Origin: CBDHDN01 sp965261585
GTDB lineage: Bacteria; Pseudomonadota; Alphaproteobacteria; UBA6615
Length of the DNA: 34,304 nt
Assembly (NCBI GenBank): GCA_965261585.1
Contig: CBDHDN010000028.1
Location: forward strand, 1-34,304
Reading direction: 5' to 3'
A program made the translations under genes and the position numbers. The notes below the pieces were generated by a model. It saw only the letters and a program-made list of their open reading frames with translations, was not told the origin of the DNA and made no database searches. Below, piece after piece: positions 1 to 8,761 of the stretch. Numbering within the stretch: the stretch's first letter is position 1; every line of letters begins with the position of its first letter.

Positions 1-1
1 T

Positions 2-61
2 CGCTTTCGTGGTCCAGCGCATCTCGTGCGCGGGCTGTCGTTCGGCGCCGTGAAGGGCTAG
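2..61 (+). CDS. C-terminal tail of a carbohydrate ABC transporter permease (partial)
   Basis: The window opens inside a reading frame that ends ..HLVRGLSFGAVKG-stop (TAG at 59-61). A V-x-G-(L/M)-x-x-G-A-V-K-G ending is the usual C-terminus of MalG/UgpE-type sugar permeases (MetI-like fold, inner membrane), and the next gene is the matching ATPase five bases downstream. In another frame just upstream I can read F-V-V-Q-R, which normally precedes this tail, so a one-base deletion near position 20 is likely. Only about 19 residues are visible, so the assignment rests on this tail and on the neighbour. Confidence 0.5.
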   Translation, partial: RFRGPAHLVRGLSFGAVKG

Positions 62-66
62 CGGCC

Positions 67-1291
67 ATGGCGTCCATCCGCTTCGAAAACGTGTCGAAAC
101 GCTTTGGCGACTTCGAGGCCGTCTCGCATCTGACAATGGAGGTCCGCGATCAGGAATTCCTGGTCCTGCTAGGTCCGTCGGGCTGTGGCAAGACAACGAC
201 GATGCGCATGATCGCCGGGCTGGAATCGATGACCGAGGGCGACCTCTATATCGGCGACGCGCGCATGAACGACGTGCTGCCGAAGTACCGCGACGTCGCC
301 ATGGTGTTCCAGAACTACGCGCTCTATCCGCACATGACGATCTACCAAAACATCGAGTACCCGCTGCGCATCCGCGGCCTGCCGCGGGACGAGCGCAATG
401 AGCGTGTGCTCGAGGCAGCGCGTAAGGTGGAGCTGGAGCAGTTGCTTGGCCGGCTGCCGCGCCAGCTGTCCGGCGGCCAGCGCCCGCGCGTGGCCTTGGC
501 GCGTGCGATCATTCGACGGCCGACGGCGTTCCTGATGGACGAGCCGTTGTCGAACCTGGACGCCAAGCTGCGCATCCAGATGCGCGCCGAGCTCAAGCAC
601 CTGCAGCACGAGCTGGCGGTGACGACGGTGTATGTGACGCACGACCAGATCGAGGCGATGACGCTGGCCGACCGCGTCGCCATCATGAGCGAGGGCGTGA
701 TCCAGCAGCTCGACACGCCGCGCAACATTTACAACCAACCGGCCAACCTGTTCGTTGCCGGCTTCATCGGCTCGCCGGGCATGAACTTCATCGCCGGCGA
801 GCTGCAAGGACGGCAAGTTCGTCGGCCCCGGCGTGACCGTGCCCGACGTCGGTGCGGGCTCGCGCGGCGACATCGTGCTTGGCGTGCGGCCGGAGGACAT
901 GAGCGTTGTCGAGCGGTCCGACGAGGCCCACTTCAAGCGCCCGATCTATTCCGTTGAGCTGACCGGCGAGTCGACGCTGATCTCGCTGCGGCTGGCCGAG
1001 GTCCTACTGACGTTGCGCGCCGACAAGGAGTTCGCCGGCAAGATCGACGATGATGTGCAGATCCGCATCGACCCGGGCCGCACGTTCCTGTTCGACGCGG
1101 ATAGTAACTCAATCGACTGCTACAATTGCGCCGGTTGGCCCGCACAACAGGAGGAAGGCCATGGCCCGCTCGTTGTTTACCGACGTTCAGGTGCTGGACG
1201 CCGTTGCGCCGGAACCATATCGAGGCGAGGTGCTTGTCGAGGGCAGCCGCATAGAGGCCGTCGCCAAGGCGCCGGCGACCCTTCCTCGTGA
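67..1291 (+). pseudogene. MalK/UgpC-type sugar ABC transporter ATP-binding protein, frameshifted
   Basis: This is the ATPase of a carbohydrate/polyol importer (CUT1-type) that energises the permease ending just upstream. In frame 1, residues 1-245 show Walker A (GPSGCGKT), a Q-loop (VFQNYALYPH), the ABC signature LSGGQ followed by RPRVALARA (the usual RQRVA has Q changed to P), Walker B (AFLMDEPLSNLDAKL) and the H-loop (VTHDQIEAM). Near position 805 the frame shifts. The C-terminal regulatory/TOBE domain continues in frame 2 (GVRPEDMS, then a strand ending FLFDAD near 1100). No in-frame stop follows until 1291, inside the next gene, so a second indel near 1100 is likely and the natural end is probably about 1100. 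Either a decayed gene or two sequencing indels. Confidence 0.85.
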
Positions 1292-2453
1292 CGGCGCCGA
1301 AGTCGTCGATGCATCGGGGCAGACGCTCATGCCAGGCCTCGTTGAAGCTCATGCCCATCTGAGTTTTCTGAACTTTCGGGATCTCTACGATGCGGTGCAC
1401 ATGCCGGTGGAGGAGCACCTGCTGGCTACCTTGGAGAACGCAAAACTATTGCTGGACCAGGGCTTCACCAGTTGCTTCAGCGCCGCTGCCGCGAAGCCGC
1501 GTCTCGACGTCGTTGTCCGCGATGCCATAGTAGCCGGCCGCTTCCCGGGGCCCCGGCTCAAGGCGGCAACTCAGGAAACGACACCCACGGGAAACCTCGG
1601 CGATCTTGACAACATCTATCTGAGCCTGCCGCCGTCCGTTCGCTTCGCCGTGACCTGCGATTCGCCGGATGCGTTCCGCGCCGCCTGTCGCCGGGCCGCC
1701 CGCGACGGCGTCGACACGTTCAAGATCAACGTCTCCGGCGATCGCGGCTTCGAGGCCATGGGCGCCGGCACCGACGCGACCGTCATGACGGACGAGGAGG
1801 TCGCCGCCGTAGTCCAGGTCGCGCGGGCCCGCGGCAAAATGGTCGCGGCCCACGCTACAAGCGCCGGCGCCGTCAAGCTGTGTGTGCAGCACGGTGTCGA
1901 CGTGATCTATCACGCGACGCTGGTCGATGAGGAGGCCCTCGACCTCTTGGAGGCGGCAAAGGATCGCATGTTCGTCGCACCGACGATCGGCTTCCCCTAT
2001 ACGCTCACCCATGAGGCCGACCGCTACGGCGTCGACCATGACGGACCGACGCGCCGCAACCTGGAGCGCGAGCTCGACTCGATCGTCCGCAGCGCCTGTG
2101 AGATGCACCGGCGCGGGATCCGCGTCCTGCCGGGCGGCGACTACGGCCTGTTCTGCAACCGCCAGGGTACCAACGCCCGCGACCTTGAACACTTCGTTGG
2201 GCTGCTCGGTTTCACGGCGATGGAGGCGATCGTTGCGGCGACGCGCCATGGCGCTGCCCTCATGGGACTCGGCTCGGAGCTCGGCCGGATTGCCCCTGGC
2301 TTTCTCGCCGACCTCCTGCTCGTGGACGGCGACCCGATCGCGGATATCCGGGTTGTCCAGGATCGATCCCGGCTGACCGCGATCATGAAGAACGGCGTGT
2401 TCCACAAACGCGTCCCGTCCGGGTTCGGAGAGCGGCGGCATGCGGCCGAATGA
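1161..2453 (+). CDS. Metal-dependent amidohydrolase (imidazolonepropionase/prolidase-like subgroup)
   Basis: A 430-residue amidohydrolase-superfamily enzyme, probably a cytoplasmic hydrolase of a cyclic amide or amide-like substrate; the substrate is unknown. The start is set by a strong AGGAGGAAGG at 1149-1158 before ATG 1161. Visible are the N-terminal beta-sandwich with G-x-R-I-E-A-V, the metal-binding H-x-H after PGLVEAHAHLSF (His64, His66), later ligands in VAAHATSAGAVK and IYHATLVDEE, and the conserved Asp in LPGGDYGLF. The C-terminus has the standard A-x-x-G-L-x-x-x-x-G-R-I-A-P-G-F-x-A-D-L-L-L-V-D-G-D-P closing strand. It follows the transporter ATPase directly, so it may act on the imported compound. 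The length and motif order look intact. Confidence 0.85.
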   Translation: MARSLFTDVQVLDAVAPEPYRGEVLVEGSRIEAVAKAPATLPRDGAEVVDASGQTLMPGLVEAHAHLSFLNFRDLYDAVHMPVEEHLLATLENAKLLLDQGFTSCFSAAAAKPRLDVVVRDAIVAGRFPGPRLKAATQETTPTGNLGDLDNIYLSLPPSVRFAVTCDSPDAFRAACRRAARDGVDTFKINVSGDRGFEAMGAGTDATVMTDEEVAAVVQVARARGKMVAAHATSAGAVKLCVQHGVDVIYHATLVDEEALDLLEAAKDRMFVAPTIGFPYTLTHEADRYGVDHDGPTRRNLERELDSIVRSACEMHRRGIRVLPGGDYGLFCNRQGTNARDLEHFVGLLGFTAMEAIVAATRHGAALMGLGSELGRIAPGFLADLLLVDGDPIADIRVVQDRSRLTAIMKNGVFHKRVPSGFGERRHAAE

Positions 2454-2493
2454 CGGGCCGCTCCGCCCGGGGACCATCGCTTTCGCTTTGACA

Positions 2494-2519
2494 AAAAGCT
2501 GACCAACTGGTCAAGTTTT
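2494..2519. promoter_or_regulatory. TetR-like operator palindrome upstream of the SDR operon
   Basis: The core TGACCA-AC-TGGTCA is a perfect 6-2-6 inverted repeat at 2500-2513. It is extended on both sides by four more pairing bases (AAAA at 2494-2497 with TTTT at 2516-2519). The form resembles operators bound by TetR/AcrR-type dimers. A TTGACA lies at 2488-2493, overlapping its left edge, but I see no good -10 at standard spacing. No TetR gene is visible in the cluster. Confidence 0.4.
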
Positions 2520-2641
2520 GCGACAGGGCAATCCCGGCTTAAAGGTTCAAGTGCTGCTGGGCGATTCGATGCGGCGCTCGAATCAGCGCACAACATAAGC
2601 AGGCCGCTGCCTCGGGCCATGTCCATGGCAGTCAAAGGTAG

Positions 2642-2731
2642 GTTCCTGCTCCGCTGACGCAGGTGCTGCGATCGGGGGCGCGGCGGCTGTTGACCGAGGC
2701 GGTCGAGAGCCGAACAGGCCGTGCTGTCTAA
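2642..2731 (+). pseudogene. Fragment resembling the N-terminus of an IS256-family transposase
   Basis: Thirty codons read ..LTQVLRSGARRLLTEAVES.. before a TAA at 2729-2731. This resembles the helical segment near the N-terminus of IS256-type (mutator-like) transposases (x-L-R-x-G-A-R-x-L-L-x-x-A-V-E-A-E). The frame is closed by TAG just upstream at 2639, and nothing else of a transposase remains. It is a short remnant and the match is from memory, so confidence is low. Confidence 0.3.
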
Positions 2732-2761
2732 GTGTCACGGAAACCGCCGGGGAAGAATTCC

Positions 2762-3628
2762 ATGCCAGGAAGACTCGAGGGCAAAACGGCCATCGTCACC
2801 GGCGCCGCCCAGGGCATCGGCCGGGCGATCGCCGATGCTTTCGCCGCCCAAGGCGCGCGACTCGTGATCGCCGATCTTCAGGAGGACGCCGGACAGGCTG
2901 TTGTCGATGAGCTCCGCGCCTGCGGTGCCGATGCCGACTTCGTCAAGACCGACGTGAGCCTCGCCACCGATACTGAGCGCATGGCCACCACCGCAATCGA
3001 GCGCTTCGGCCGCATCGACATCTTGTGTGAAAACGCCGGCATCTACCCCTCGAACCCGATCGAGGACACACCCGAAGAAGTATGGCGCCAGATCGTCGCC
3101 GTCAATCTATTCGGCGTCTTCCTTTGCACCCGTGCCTGCCTGCCGCAGATGAAGAAACAGAAATACGGCCGCGTTGTCGTCACGGCCTCGGTCACTGGCC
3201 CCAGGGTCGGCGAGATCGGCGATGCTCACTATGCTGCCACTAAGGCCGGCGTCATGGGCTTCGTGCGTCGAGTCGCGCCCCTCGGCATCGCCGTCAACGC
3301 CGTCGAGCCTGGCTATATATTGACCGACGGAATGAAAGCGACGTTTCCACAGGCGTTCCGCGACGAGGTCATTGACTATATCCCCTTGGGCCGGATGGGT
3401 AGGCCGGAAGAGATCGCCCAGGTCATGCTGTTCCTAGTGCACCGACTCAGTCAGAGCCGTCACAGTGGAAACCTGATTCTGAATACAAAACAACGGGTTG
3501 CTCCAGCGCACGGTGAATCATTTGTCTGGATCGGTGCACTAGCTTCCGACGAGGCCAGCTACATCACCGGACAGTCTATCGTCGTTGACGGCGGAGTCAT
3601 CCTGCCCCAGGGCAAGGCGCACGCGTGA
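2762..3628 (+). CDS. Short-chain dehydrogenase/reductase carrying an in-frame MITE-derived insert
   Basis: A classical SDR: an NAD(P)-dependent oxidoreductase, cytoplasmic, probably acting on a polyol or sugar-derived alcohol, given the IolE-like and Gfo/Idh genes downstream. It has TGAAQGIG (cofactor loop, residues ~13-20), ENAG (the usual NNAG), catalytic Ser in VTASVTG, YAATK (Y-x-x-x-K), an E-P-G-Y loop and the closing SYITGQSIVVDGG. The start at 2762 (MPGRLEGKTAIVTG) fits the family better than an upstream start at 2732. Two oddities: about four residues seem missing in VRRVAPLGI, and 35 codons of foreign sequence sit between EIAQVMLFL and ASDEASYITGQ. That insert is a CTAG-flanked inverted-repeat element (3434-3542) that keeps the frame open. 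Whether the enzyme still folds is unknown. Confidence 0.85.
   Translation: MPGRLEGKTAIVTGAAQGIGRAIADAFAAQGARLVIADLQEDAGQAVVDELRACGADADFVKTDVSLATDTERMATTAIERFGRIDILCENAGIYPSNPIEDTPEEVWRQIVAVNLFGVFLCTRACLPQMKKQKYGRVVVTASVTGPRVGEIGDAHYAATKAGVMGFVRRVAPLGIAVNAVEPGYILTDGMKATFPQAFRDEVIDYIPLGRMGRPEEIAQVMLFLVHRLSQSRHSGNLILNTKQRVAPAHGESFVWIGALASDEASYITGQSIVVDGGVILPQGKAHA
3434..3542. mobile_element. MITE-like element in the SDR gene, with CTAG target duplication
   Basis: The arms CTAGTGCACCGA (3434-3445) and TCGGTGCACTAG (3531-3542) are perfect reverse complements. Read as a transposition product, CTAG (3434-3437 and 3539-3542) is the target duplication and TGCACCGA the terminal repeat of a 101-bp element. 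Removing it together with one CTAG restores a normal SDR reading across MLFL-ASDE. The insertion adds 105 bp (35 codons) without a stop. CTAG duplications are typical of IS5-family transposases, but these ends differ from those of the IS5-type element at 7940-10704. Confidence 0.8.
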
Positions 3629-3723
3629 GCGAATGAGCGCCGCCGGGTCGGGTTGATTGGGAGGGGCGCTGTGATACTGTTCACGGGCCTCTCAGGCAAC
3701 GCCACGGCAAATGGAGACGGGCG

Positions 3724-4611
3724 ATGAAAGTCAGGATCGGCAGTTGCCCAGATTCTTGGGGGGTTTGGTTTCCGAGCGATGACAAGCAGATTCCGTGGCA
3801 GCGGTTCATGGACGAGATCGTTGAGGCCGGCTATGACGGCACCGAGCTCGGCCCCTGGGGCTATCTGCCGACCGACGTCGTGACGCTGAAACGGGAGCTG
3901 GAGAGCCGCGGCCTCACGGCAATTGGGTCAGTCGCCGAGGGCCGCTACGACGTCCCTGACGGCTGGCCTCACCTTGAGGAGCAGCTGCACGGCCTAGGTC
4001 CCGTCATGAACGAGCTTGGGGCCGAGTACCTAAACCTCATCCACGAGACCTACAGCGACCCCCGGACGGGGGAGCTGACGGCGCCCAGGGAGCTCGACGC
4101 TGAAGGTTGGCGGCACTTGGTCGACACCATGACCCGGGCTGCCGAAATTGCGCGCCGCGAATACGGACTGACGCCGCTGGTGCACGCCGAGTCGAACTCG
4201 CATCTCGAGTTTGAGCATCAGATCGAGGCGCTGATGGATGAGACCGATCCAACCCTCCTCGGATTTTGCCTCGATATCGGCCACCACGCCTATCGCGGCG
4301 GCGATCCGATCGCCTTCATGCGCAAGCACCACGACCGCATCCCCTACCTCCATCTCAAGAACGTCAGTGCTGCCATCGTCGACAAGGTTAAGGCCGATGA
4401 CGTGCCGTTTGCCAAAGCCGTGGAGATGGGAATCTTCTGCGAACCTGCCGTGGGCGTCATCGACTTCGAGGCCTTTCGCGACGTCTTGCGCGAGATCGAC
4501 TACGAAGGTTGGGCGACTGTCGAGCAGGACATGTACCCGGCACCTTTCGACAAGCCGCTGCCGATCGCCAAGCGAACGCGCGCGTACCTGCGCGATATCG
4601 GTCTCGGTTAG
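3724..4611 (+). CDS. Sugar phosphate isomerase/epimerase-type TIM barrel, IolE (inosose dehydratase)-like
   Basis: A 295-residue AP-endonuclease-2/xylose-isomerase-like TIM barrel. The opening IGSCPDSWGVWFPSD and the ELGPWGYLP segment are like inosose dehydratase IolE and its relatives. Candidate metal ligands are Glu in VHAESNSH, Asp and His in FCLDIGHH, His in YLHLKN and Glu in TVEQDMYP. The start ATG 3724 has a GGAGACGGG seven bases or so upstream. It sits 95 bp after the SDR and 33 bp before a Gfo/Idh dehydrogenase, the usual company of inositol or inositol-like polyol catabolism. The exact substrate cannot be told from sequence. Confidence 0.8.
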   Translation: MKVRIGSCPDSWGVWFPSDDKQIPWQRFMDEIVEAGYDGTELGPWGYLPTDVVTLKRELESRGLTAIGSVAEGRYDVPDGWPHLEEQLHGLGPVMNELGAEYLNLIHETYSDPRTGELTAPRELDAEGWRHLVDTMTRAAEIARREYGLTPLVHAESNSHLEFEHQIEALMDETDPTLLGFCLDIGHHAYRGGDPIAFMRKHHDRIPYLHLKNVSAAIVDKVKADDVPFAKAVEMGIFCEPAVGVIDFEAFRDVLREIDYEGWATVEQDMYPAPFDKPLPIAKRTRAYLRDIGLG

Positions 4612-4644
4612 CACCGCGGCGCAATAGGCTCAGAGACCAGGGTC

Positions 4645-5814
4645 GTGAACGAGGTCCGCATTGGACTCATCGGGGTCGGCTGGATGGGCCGGGCACATGC
4701 CACGGCGATCCGGTCGGTGCCACTTTACTTCGGGTCCGAGCCGGCGGTGCCGGTCTTGGAAGTCGTCGCCGACGCGACGCCGGAACTTGCCGAGGCCGGC
4801 GCGCGGGCTGTCGGCTGCCGTCGCTGGACCGCCGACTGGCGCGAAGTGGTGGGCGACGCCAACGTCGATGTCGTCGACATCACCAGCCCCAACAATACCC
4901 ACGCCGAGATCGCGATCGCCGCCGCCGGGGCCGGCAAGCACGTCTACTGCGAGAAGCCCTTGGCGATGGACGCGGTGCAGGCCAGAGCCATGGCCGAGGC
5001 GGCCGACGGCGCGGGCGTCATCACCCTCGTCGGCTTCAACTTCATCAAAAACCCAATTCAAGGCCTAGCGCGCCAGCTCATCGAGAGCGGCGACATCGGG
5101 GATCTCATCCTCTTTCGCGGCTGGTGTGATGAGGACTTCGGCATCGATCCGGACATTCCCTTCACCTGGCGCTTCGACAAATCCGTGGCTGGCACGGGGG
5201 TGCTCGGGGACATGGCCTCTCACACGATGAGTCTGTCACAGATACTGATGGGTGACATTGCTGAGGTCTGCGGCCGCACTAAGATCTTCATCAAGGAGCG
5301 CCCTCTTCCCTTGCCGGGGTCGGCCACAGGTCACCTCGCCGAGACTAGCAGCACCAAGCGAGCGGTCGAAACAGACGATATCGTCCAATCTCTCGTCACC
5401 TACGCGAACGGCGCGACGGGCGTTATCGAGGCCAGCCGCGTGGCCACCGGCCGCAAGCAGCTGCTGGGTTATGAGATACGGGGCACCAAGGGTGCGCTCT
5501 TCTTCACCCAGGAGCGCATGAACGAGATCCAGGTGTACCGCCACACCGACCCCGAATCCGAGCGCGGCTACAAGACCGTGTTCAGTGGCCCAGAGCACCC
5601 CAACTACGCGCCGTTCAATCCGATGCCGGGCATGCAAATCGGCTACAACGACTTGAAGACCATCGAGGTCCACGATCTTACGGTTGCCGTCGCCACAGGC
5701 AAGTCGGCCGAGCCCGACTTTCGCTTCGGGCTCAAGATCATGGAGACCCTAGACGCCGTGGCCCGCTCGGCAGAGGAGCGCCGCTGGGTTCGACTTGACG
5801 AGGTCCGCGGATAA
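4645..5814 (+). CDS. Gfo/Idh/MocA family oxidoreductase
   Basis: A 389-residue NAD(P)-dependent dehydrogenase of the glucose-fructose oxidoreductase/inositol 2-dehydrogenase family, cytoplasmic. The N-terminal Rossmann fold starts IGLIGVGWMGRAHA (G-x-G-x-x-G). The conserved EKP motif is in VYCEKPLAMD, and the family His follows Gly-Asp in GDMASHTMSL. The C-terminal alpha/beta domain is complete to VRLDEVRG. It starts with GTG at 4645, where the family consensus begins (NEVRIGLIGVG). It is co-directional with, and probably cotranscribed with, the IolE-like gene; together they look like consecutive polyol or sugar oxidation/isomerisation steps. Confidence 0.87.
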   Translation: MNEVRIGLIGVGWMGRAHATAIRSVPLYFGSEPAVPVLEVVADATPELAEAGARAVGCRRWTADWREVVGDANVDVVDITSPNNTHAEIAIAAAGAGKHVYCEKPLAMDAVQARAMAEAADGAGVITLVGFNFIKNPIQGLARQLIESGDIGDLILFRGWCDEDFGIDPDIPFTWRFDKSVAGTGVLGDMASHTMSLSQILMGDIAEVCGRTKIFIKERPLPLPGSATGHLAETSSTKRAVETDDIVQSLVTYANGATGVIEASRVATGRKQLLGYEIRGTKGALFFTQERMNEIQVYRHTDPESERGYKTVFSGPEHPNYAPFNPMPGMQIGYNDLKTIEVHDLTVAVATGKSAEPDFRFGLKIMETLDAVARSAEERRWVRLDEVRG

Positions 5815-5831
5815 CGCGGCGAGGCTCGCCC

Positions 5832-6023
5832 TCAAAGATCGAGCATGCAGTCGACCCAGGCGCCGCCTTGTCGCGCTGATTCCAAGGCTGCCTCAATCAT
5901 TTTCACTCCGTGCGCGCCGTCCACGACGGTCGGAAAATCCAGCGCAAAGGGATCGGCCGAGGTGCCGGTTCGCCGAGCCACGATCGCTTCGGCGGCATCG
6001 GCGTAGAGGTTCGCAAAGGCCTC
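5832..6023 (-). pseudogene. C-terminal stump of a second Gfo/Idh/MocA oxidoreductase, cut by the IS21 element
   Basis: Sixty-three codons on the minus strand read EAFANLYADAAEAIVA.. to LDFPTVVDGAHGVKMIEAAL and end WVDCMLDL-stop (TGA at 5834-5832). This is the usual C-terminus of a Gfo/Idh/MocA dehydrogenase. Everything N-terminal is gone at the left end of the IS21-type element. The frame stays open about ten more codons into the IS end and even reads plausibly (W-G-I-I-A-P-P-F-S), so the exact junction may be a few tens of bases further right. It converges on the intact Gfo/Idh gene. The missing part is not found on the far side of the IS. Confidence 0.72.
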
Positions 6024-6095
6024 TGAGAACGGCGGCGCAATAATCCCCCACTGAAGCGGCCGGTTTGGCCGTTGCCCGGCGGCGCAAAAAGGGAC
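6024..6095. repeat. Left terminal repeats of the IS21 element
   Basis: The 11-bp unit CGGCGGCGCAA occurs at 6030-6040 and 6077-6087; the second copy runs into AAAGGGACC. The reverse complement of the second unit (GGTCCCTTTTTGCGCCGC) matches 16 of 18 bases at 11332-11349 near the right end. Such multiple end repeats are transposase-binding sites in IS21 elements. Confidence 0.6.
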
Positions 6096-6140
6096 CGCCA
6101 GTAGCCTTTGGTCGGAACGAGACGACCGAGGGCCGGGGGG

Positions 6141-7640
6141 ATGTATCGAGTGGAGCTATACGCGCGGGTTCGGCGGACCTGTCACGTCGAGGGGATGAGC
6201 ATTCGCGAGGCTTCGCGGCTGTTCGGGCTGGACCGCAAGACGGTGCGCAAGATGCTGGCGTTCTCGGTGCCGCCGGGGTATCGGCGAGCTGGGCCGCCGA
6301 GACGGCCGAAGCTGGATCCGTTCACGGGGATCATCGATCGGATCGTGGAAGAGGACCGGTCCAGCCACCGCAAGCAACGGCACACGGCGAAGCGCATCTT
6401 CGAGCGTCTGTGCGACGAGCACGGGTTCACGGGCGGCTACACCATCGTGAAGGACCATGTCCGTGAGCGCCGGCTGCGGTCTCGGGAGGTGTTCGTGCCG
6501 CTGCATCATGCCGCGGGCCACGCCCAGGTGGACTTCGGCGAGGCGATGGCGGTGATCGGCGGTGTGGCGGGCAAGGTGCACTTCTTTGCACTGGATCTGC
6601 CGCACAGCGACGGCTGCTTCGTGAAGGCCTAGCCGGCGGAAACGACCGAGGCGTTCTGCGATGGTCACAACGCGGCGTCTGCATTCTTCGGCGGCGTCCC
6701 GCGCTCGATCCTGTACGACAACACGAAGCTGGCGGTTGCACGGATCCTGGGCGACGGCACGCGGCAGCGAACGCGTGTCTTCACGGAGCTGCAATCGCAC
6801 TACCTGTTCGAGGACCGGTTCGGCCGGCCCGGCAAGGGCAACGACAAGGGCAAGGTCGAGGGGCTGATAGGCTTCATCCGGCGCAACTTCCTGGTGCCGG
6901 TGCCGCGGGTCGAGAGCATCGATGCCCTGAACGATGGTCTCGTGGCGCAGTGCCGGCGGCGCCAGGGCGCGCGGCTGCGGGGCCACGAGGAGACGATCGG
7001 CGAGCGCCTCGAGCGGGATCGCGACGCCCTGTTGGCGTTGCCGCCGGCTCCTTACGACGCCTGTGACAAGCGTCCCGGGCGGGTGAGCTCGCTGTCGCTG
7101 GTGCGCTACCGGAACAACGACTACTCCGTGCCCGTGGCCTACGGCCATCGCGAGGTACTGATCCGCGGCTACGTCGATGAGGTGGTGATCAGCTGCGCGG
7201 CCGACGTGATCGCCCGGCACCGCCGATCCTACGATACCGCGGACCTGATCTTCGATCCGCGGCATTACCTGGCGCTGATCGAGCAGAAGATCGGCGCCCT
7301 CGACCAGGCTGCGCCGCTCGCCGGCTGGCACCTGCCCGAGGTCTTCGCCATCCTGCGACGTCTGCTGGAGGCCCGCATGGGCAAGGCGGGCAAGCGCGAG
7401 TACGTTCAGGTCCTGCGGCTGCTCGAGACCTTCCGGCTCACCGATGTAGCGGGCGCGGTCCGTGATGCCCTGCGGCTCGGCACGATCGGCTTCGATGCCG
7501 TCAAGCACCTGGTGCTGTGCCGGATCGAGCGGCGGCCGCCGCGGCTCAACCTCGACGTCTATCCCTATCTGCCGCGTGCCCGGGTCGCAACGACGTCGGC
7601 CAGGAGCTACATGGGTCTGTTGTCGAGGGCTCACGCATGA
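6141..7640 (+). pseudogene. istA: IS21 transposase IstA, interrupted by an in-frame TAG
   Basis: This is a DDE transposase of the IS21 family that acts with the IstB ATPase. From ATG 6141 it shows an N-terminal HTH (GMSIREASRLFGLDRKTVRK) and then the retroviral-integrase-type core. First Asp is in GHAQVDFGEA, second in SILYDNTKLAV, and the Glu is in the DKGKVEGLIGFI segment. The C-terminal beta-barrel-like region (LVRYRNNDYSVPVAYG) is present. A single TAG at 6630-6632 stops translation at residue 163; the frame continues unbroken to the TGA at 7638-7640. This is a point change, not an indel, so it is a true nonsense mutation unless it is a base-call error. The last four bases overlap the istB start. 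Confidence 0.85.
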
Positions 7641-8727
7641 GCGATGCGCCGCAGAGCCTGCCTTCGGGCCCCGACTCAAGGGTCCTGCTGACCCACCACC
7701 TCAAGACGCTGAAGCTGCCGACGTTCCTGCGCGAATACGACAAGCTCGCCCGGCAGTGCGCCTCGGAAGGCGTTGACCATGCCCGCTATCTGCTGCGTCT
7801 GGCCGAGCTGGAGCTGATCGACCGCGAGCGCCGCATGATCGAGCGGCGCATCAAGGCGGCGCGCTTCCCCGTGGTCAAGAGCCTGGATGCCTTCGACTTC
7901 AAGGTCATCGCTTCGCTCAACAAGATGCTGGTCCTCGAGCTAGGTCGTGGACTCATAATGCCTGAGCCAGAGTCGGATCGATGCGATTGCAATAGCGGCG
8001 AGGAAGTTTCGAGCGAGTTTGTCGTAGCGCGTGGCAATCCGGCGGAAGTGTTTGATCTTGTTGAAGAAGCGCTCGACAAGGTTGCGTTGGCAGTAGAGTT
8101 CGGGGTCGACTGAGCGTTGGATCTTGCGGCCTCGTTGGGTCGGGATATGCGCCTCGGAGCCGTGGCCGGCGATCATCTCGACGATGGCCTTGGCGTCGTA
8201 GCCGCGGTCGGCGACGGTGTGGCGTGCCGGTGCGAGCCCGTTGAGCAGCGCTGGGACGCCGGCCTTGTCAGAGGCCTGGCCGGGGCTGACCAGGAAGCGC
8301 AGCGGCAGGCCGCGAGCGTCAACCACGGTGTGGATCTTGGTGCTCAGTCCGCCACGAGAACGGCCAATGGCGTGATCCGGGCCCCCTTGTTTCCGCCCGC
8401 GGCGTGCTGGTGCGCACGCACGATCGAGGTATCGATCAGATGAAGCGAATCCGGCGATTGCGCGGCCAATGTCTCGAAAACACGCAGCCACACGCCGGCC
8501 TTGGCCCAGCGGCTGGAAGCGGTTGTAGACGGTCGTGTAGGGGCCATAGCGCTCCGGCAGATCGCGCCACGGCGAGCCGGTCCGCAGGATGTAGAAGATG
8601 CCGTTCACCACGCGCCGGTCGTCCACCCGCGCAACGCCGCGTGGTTTGTTCGGAAGCAGCGGCGCGATCATCGCCCACTCCCGATCGCTGTTACGGTAGG
8701 AATGCGCATTGCTGCGCACCCCCCGCG

Positions 8728-8761
8728 CAGATCCGGACGTGGTCGTTGAACCATCCGGCTC
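8728..8761 (-). ncRNA. Domain V of the group II intron
   Basis: The 34 nt begin GAGCCGGATG and end CACGTCCGGATCTG. The lower helix (GAGCCG with CGGATC), the two-base bulge and an apical stem (GGTT with GACC, loop CAAC) reproduce domain V architecture, including the AGC triad. One pair of the lower helix (G-A) departs from the usual G-U. The maturase stop codon lies directly upstream at 8764-8762. Confidence 0.8.

Noticed and set aside
169..936. Long minus-strand frame opposite the ABC ATPase
   Set aside because: It mirrors the codons of the ATPase; no motif, no ribosome site.
3434..3542. The SDR MITE as a derivative of the IS5-type element at 7940-10704
   Set aside because: Both use CTAG, but the terminal repeats (TGCACCGA versus GTCGTGGACTCATAA) are unrelated.
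6046..6060. Alternative left end of the IS21 element at about 6052
   Set aside because: The Gfo/Idh-like frame can be read up to here, but the 12/15 terminal match and the 11-bp subterminal repeat place the end at 6024. I keep 6024 and note the doubt.
6156..7679. Long open frame on the minus strand opposite istA (about 507 codons)
   Set aside because: It is a GC-rich shadow; the plus strand carries clear IstA motifs and the minus-strand protein is Arg/His-rich without any domain.
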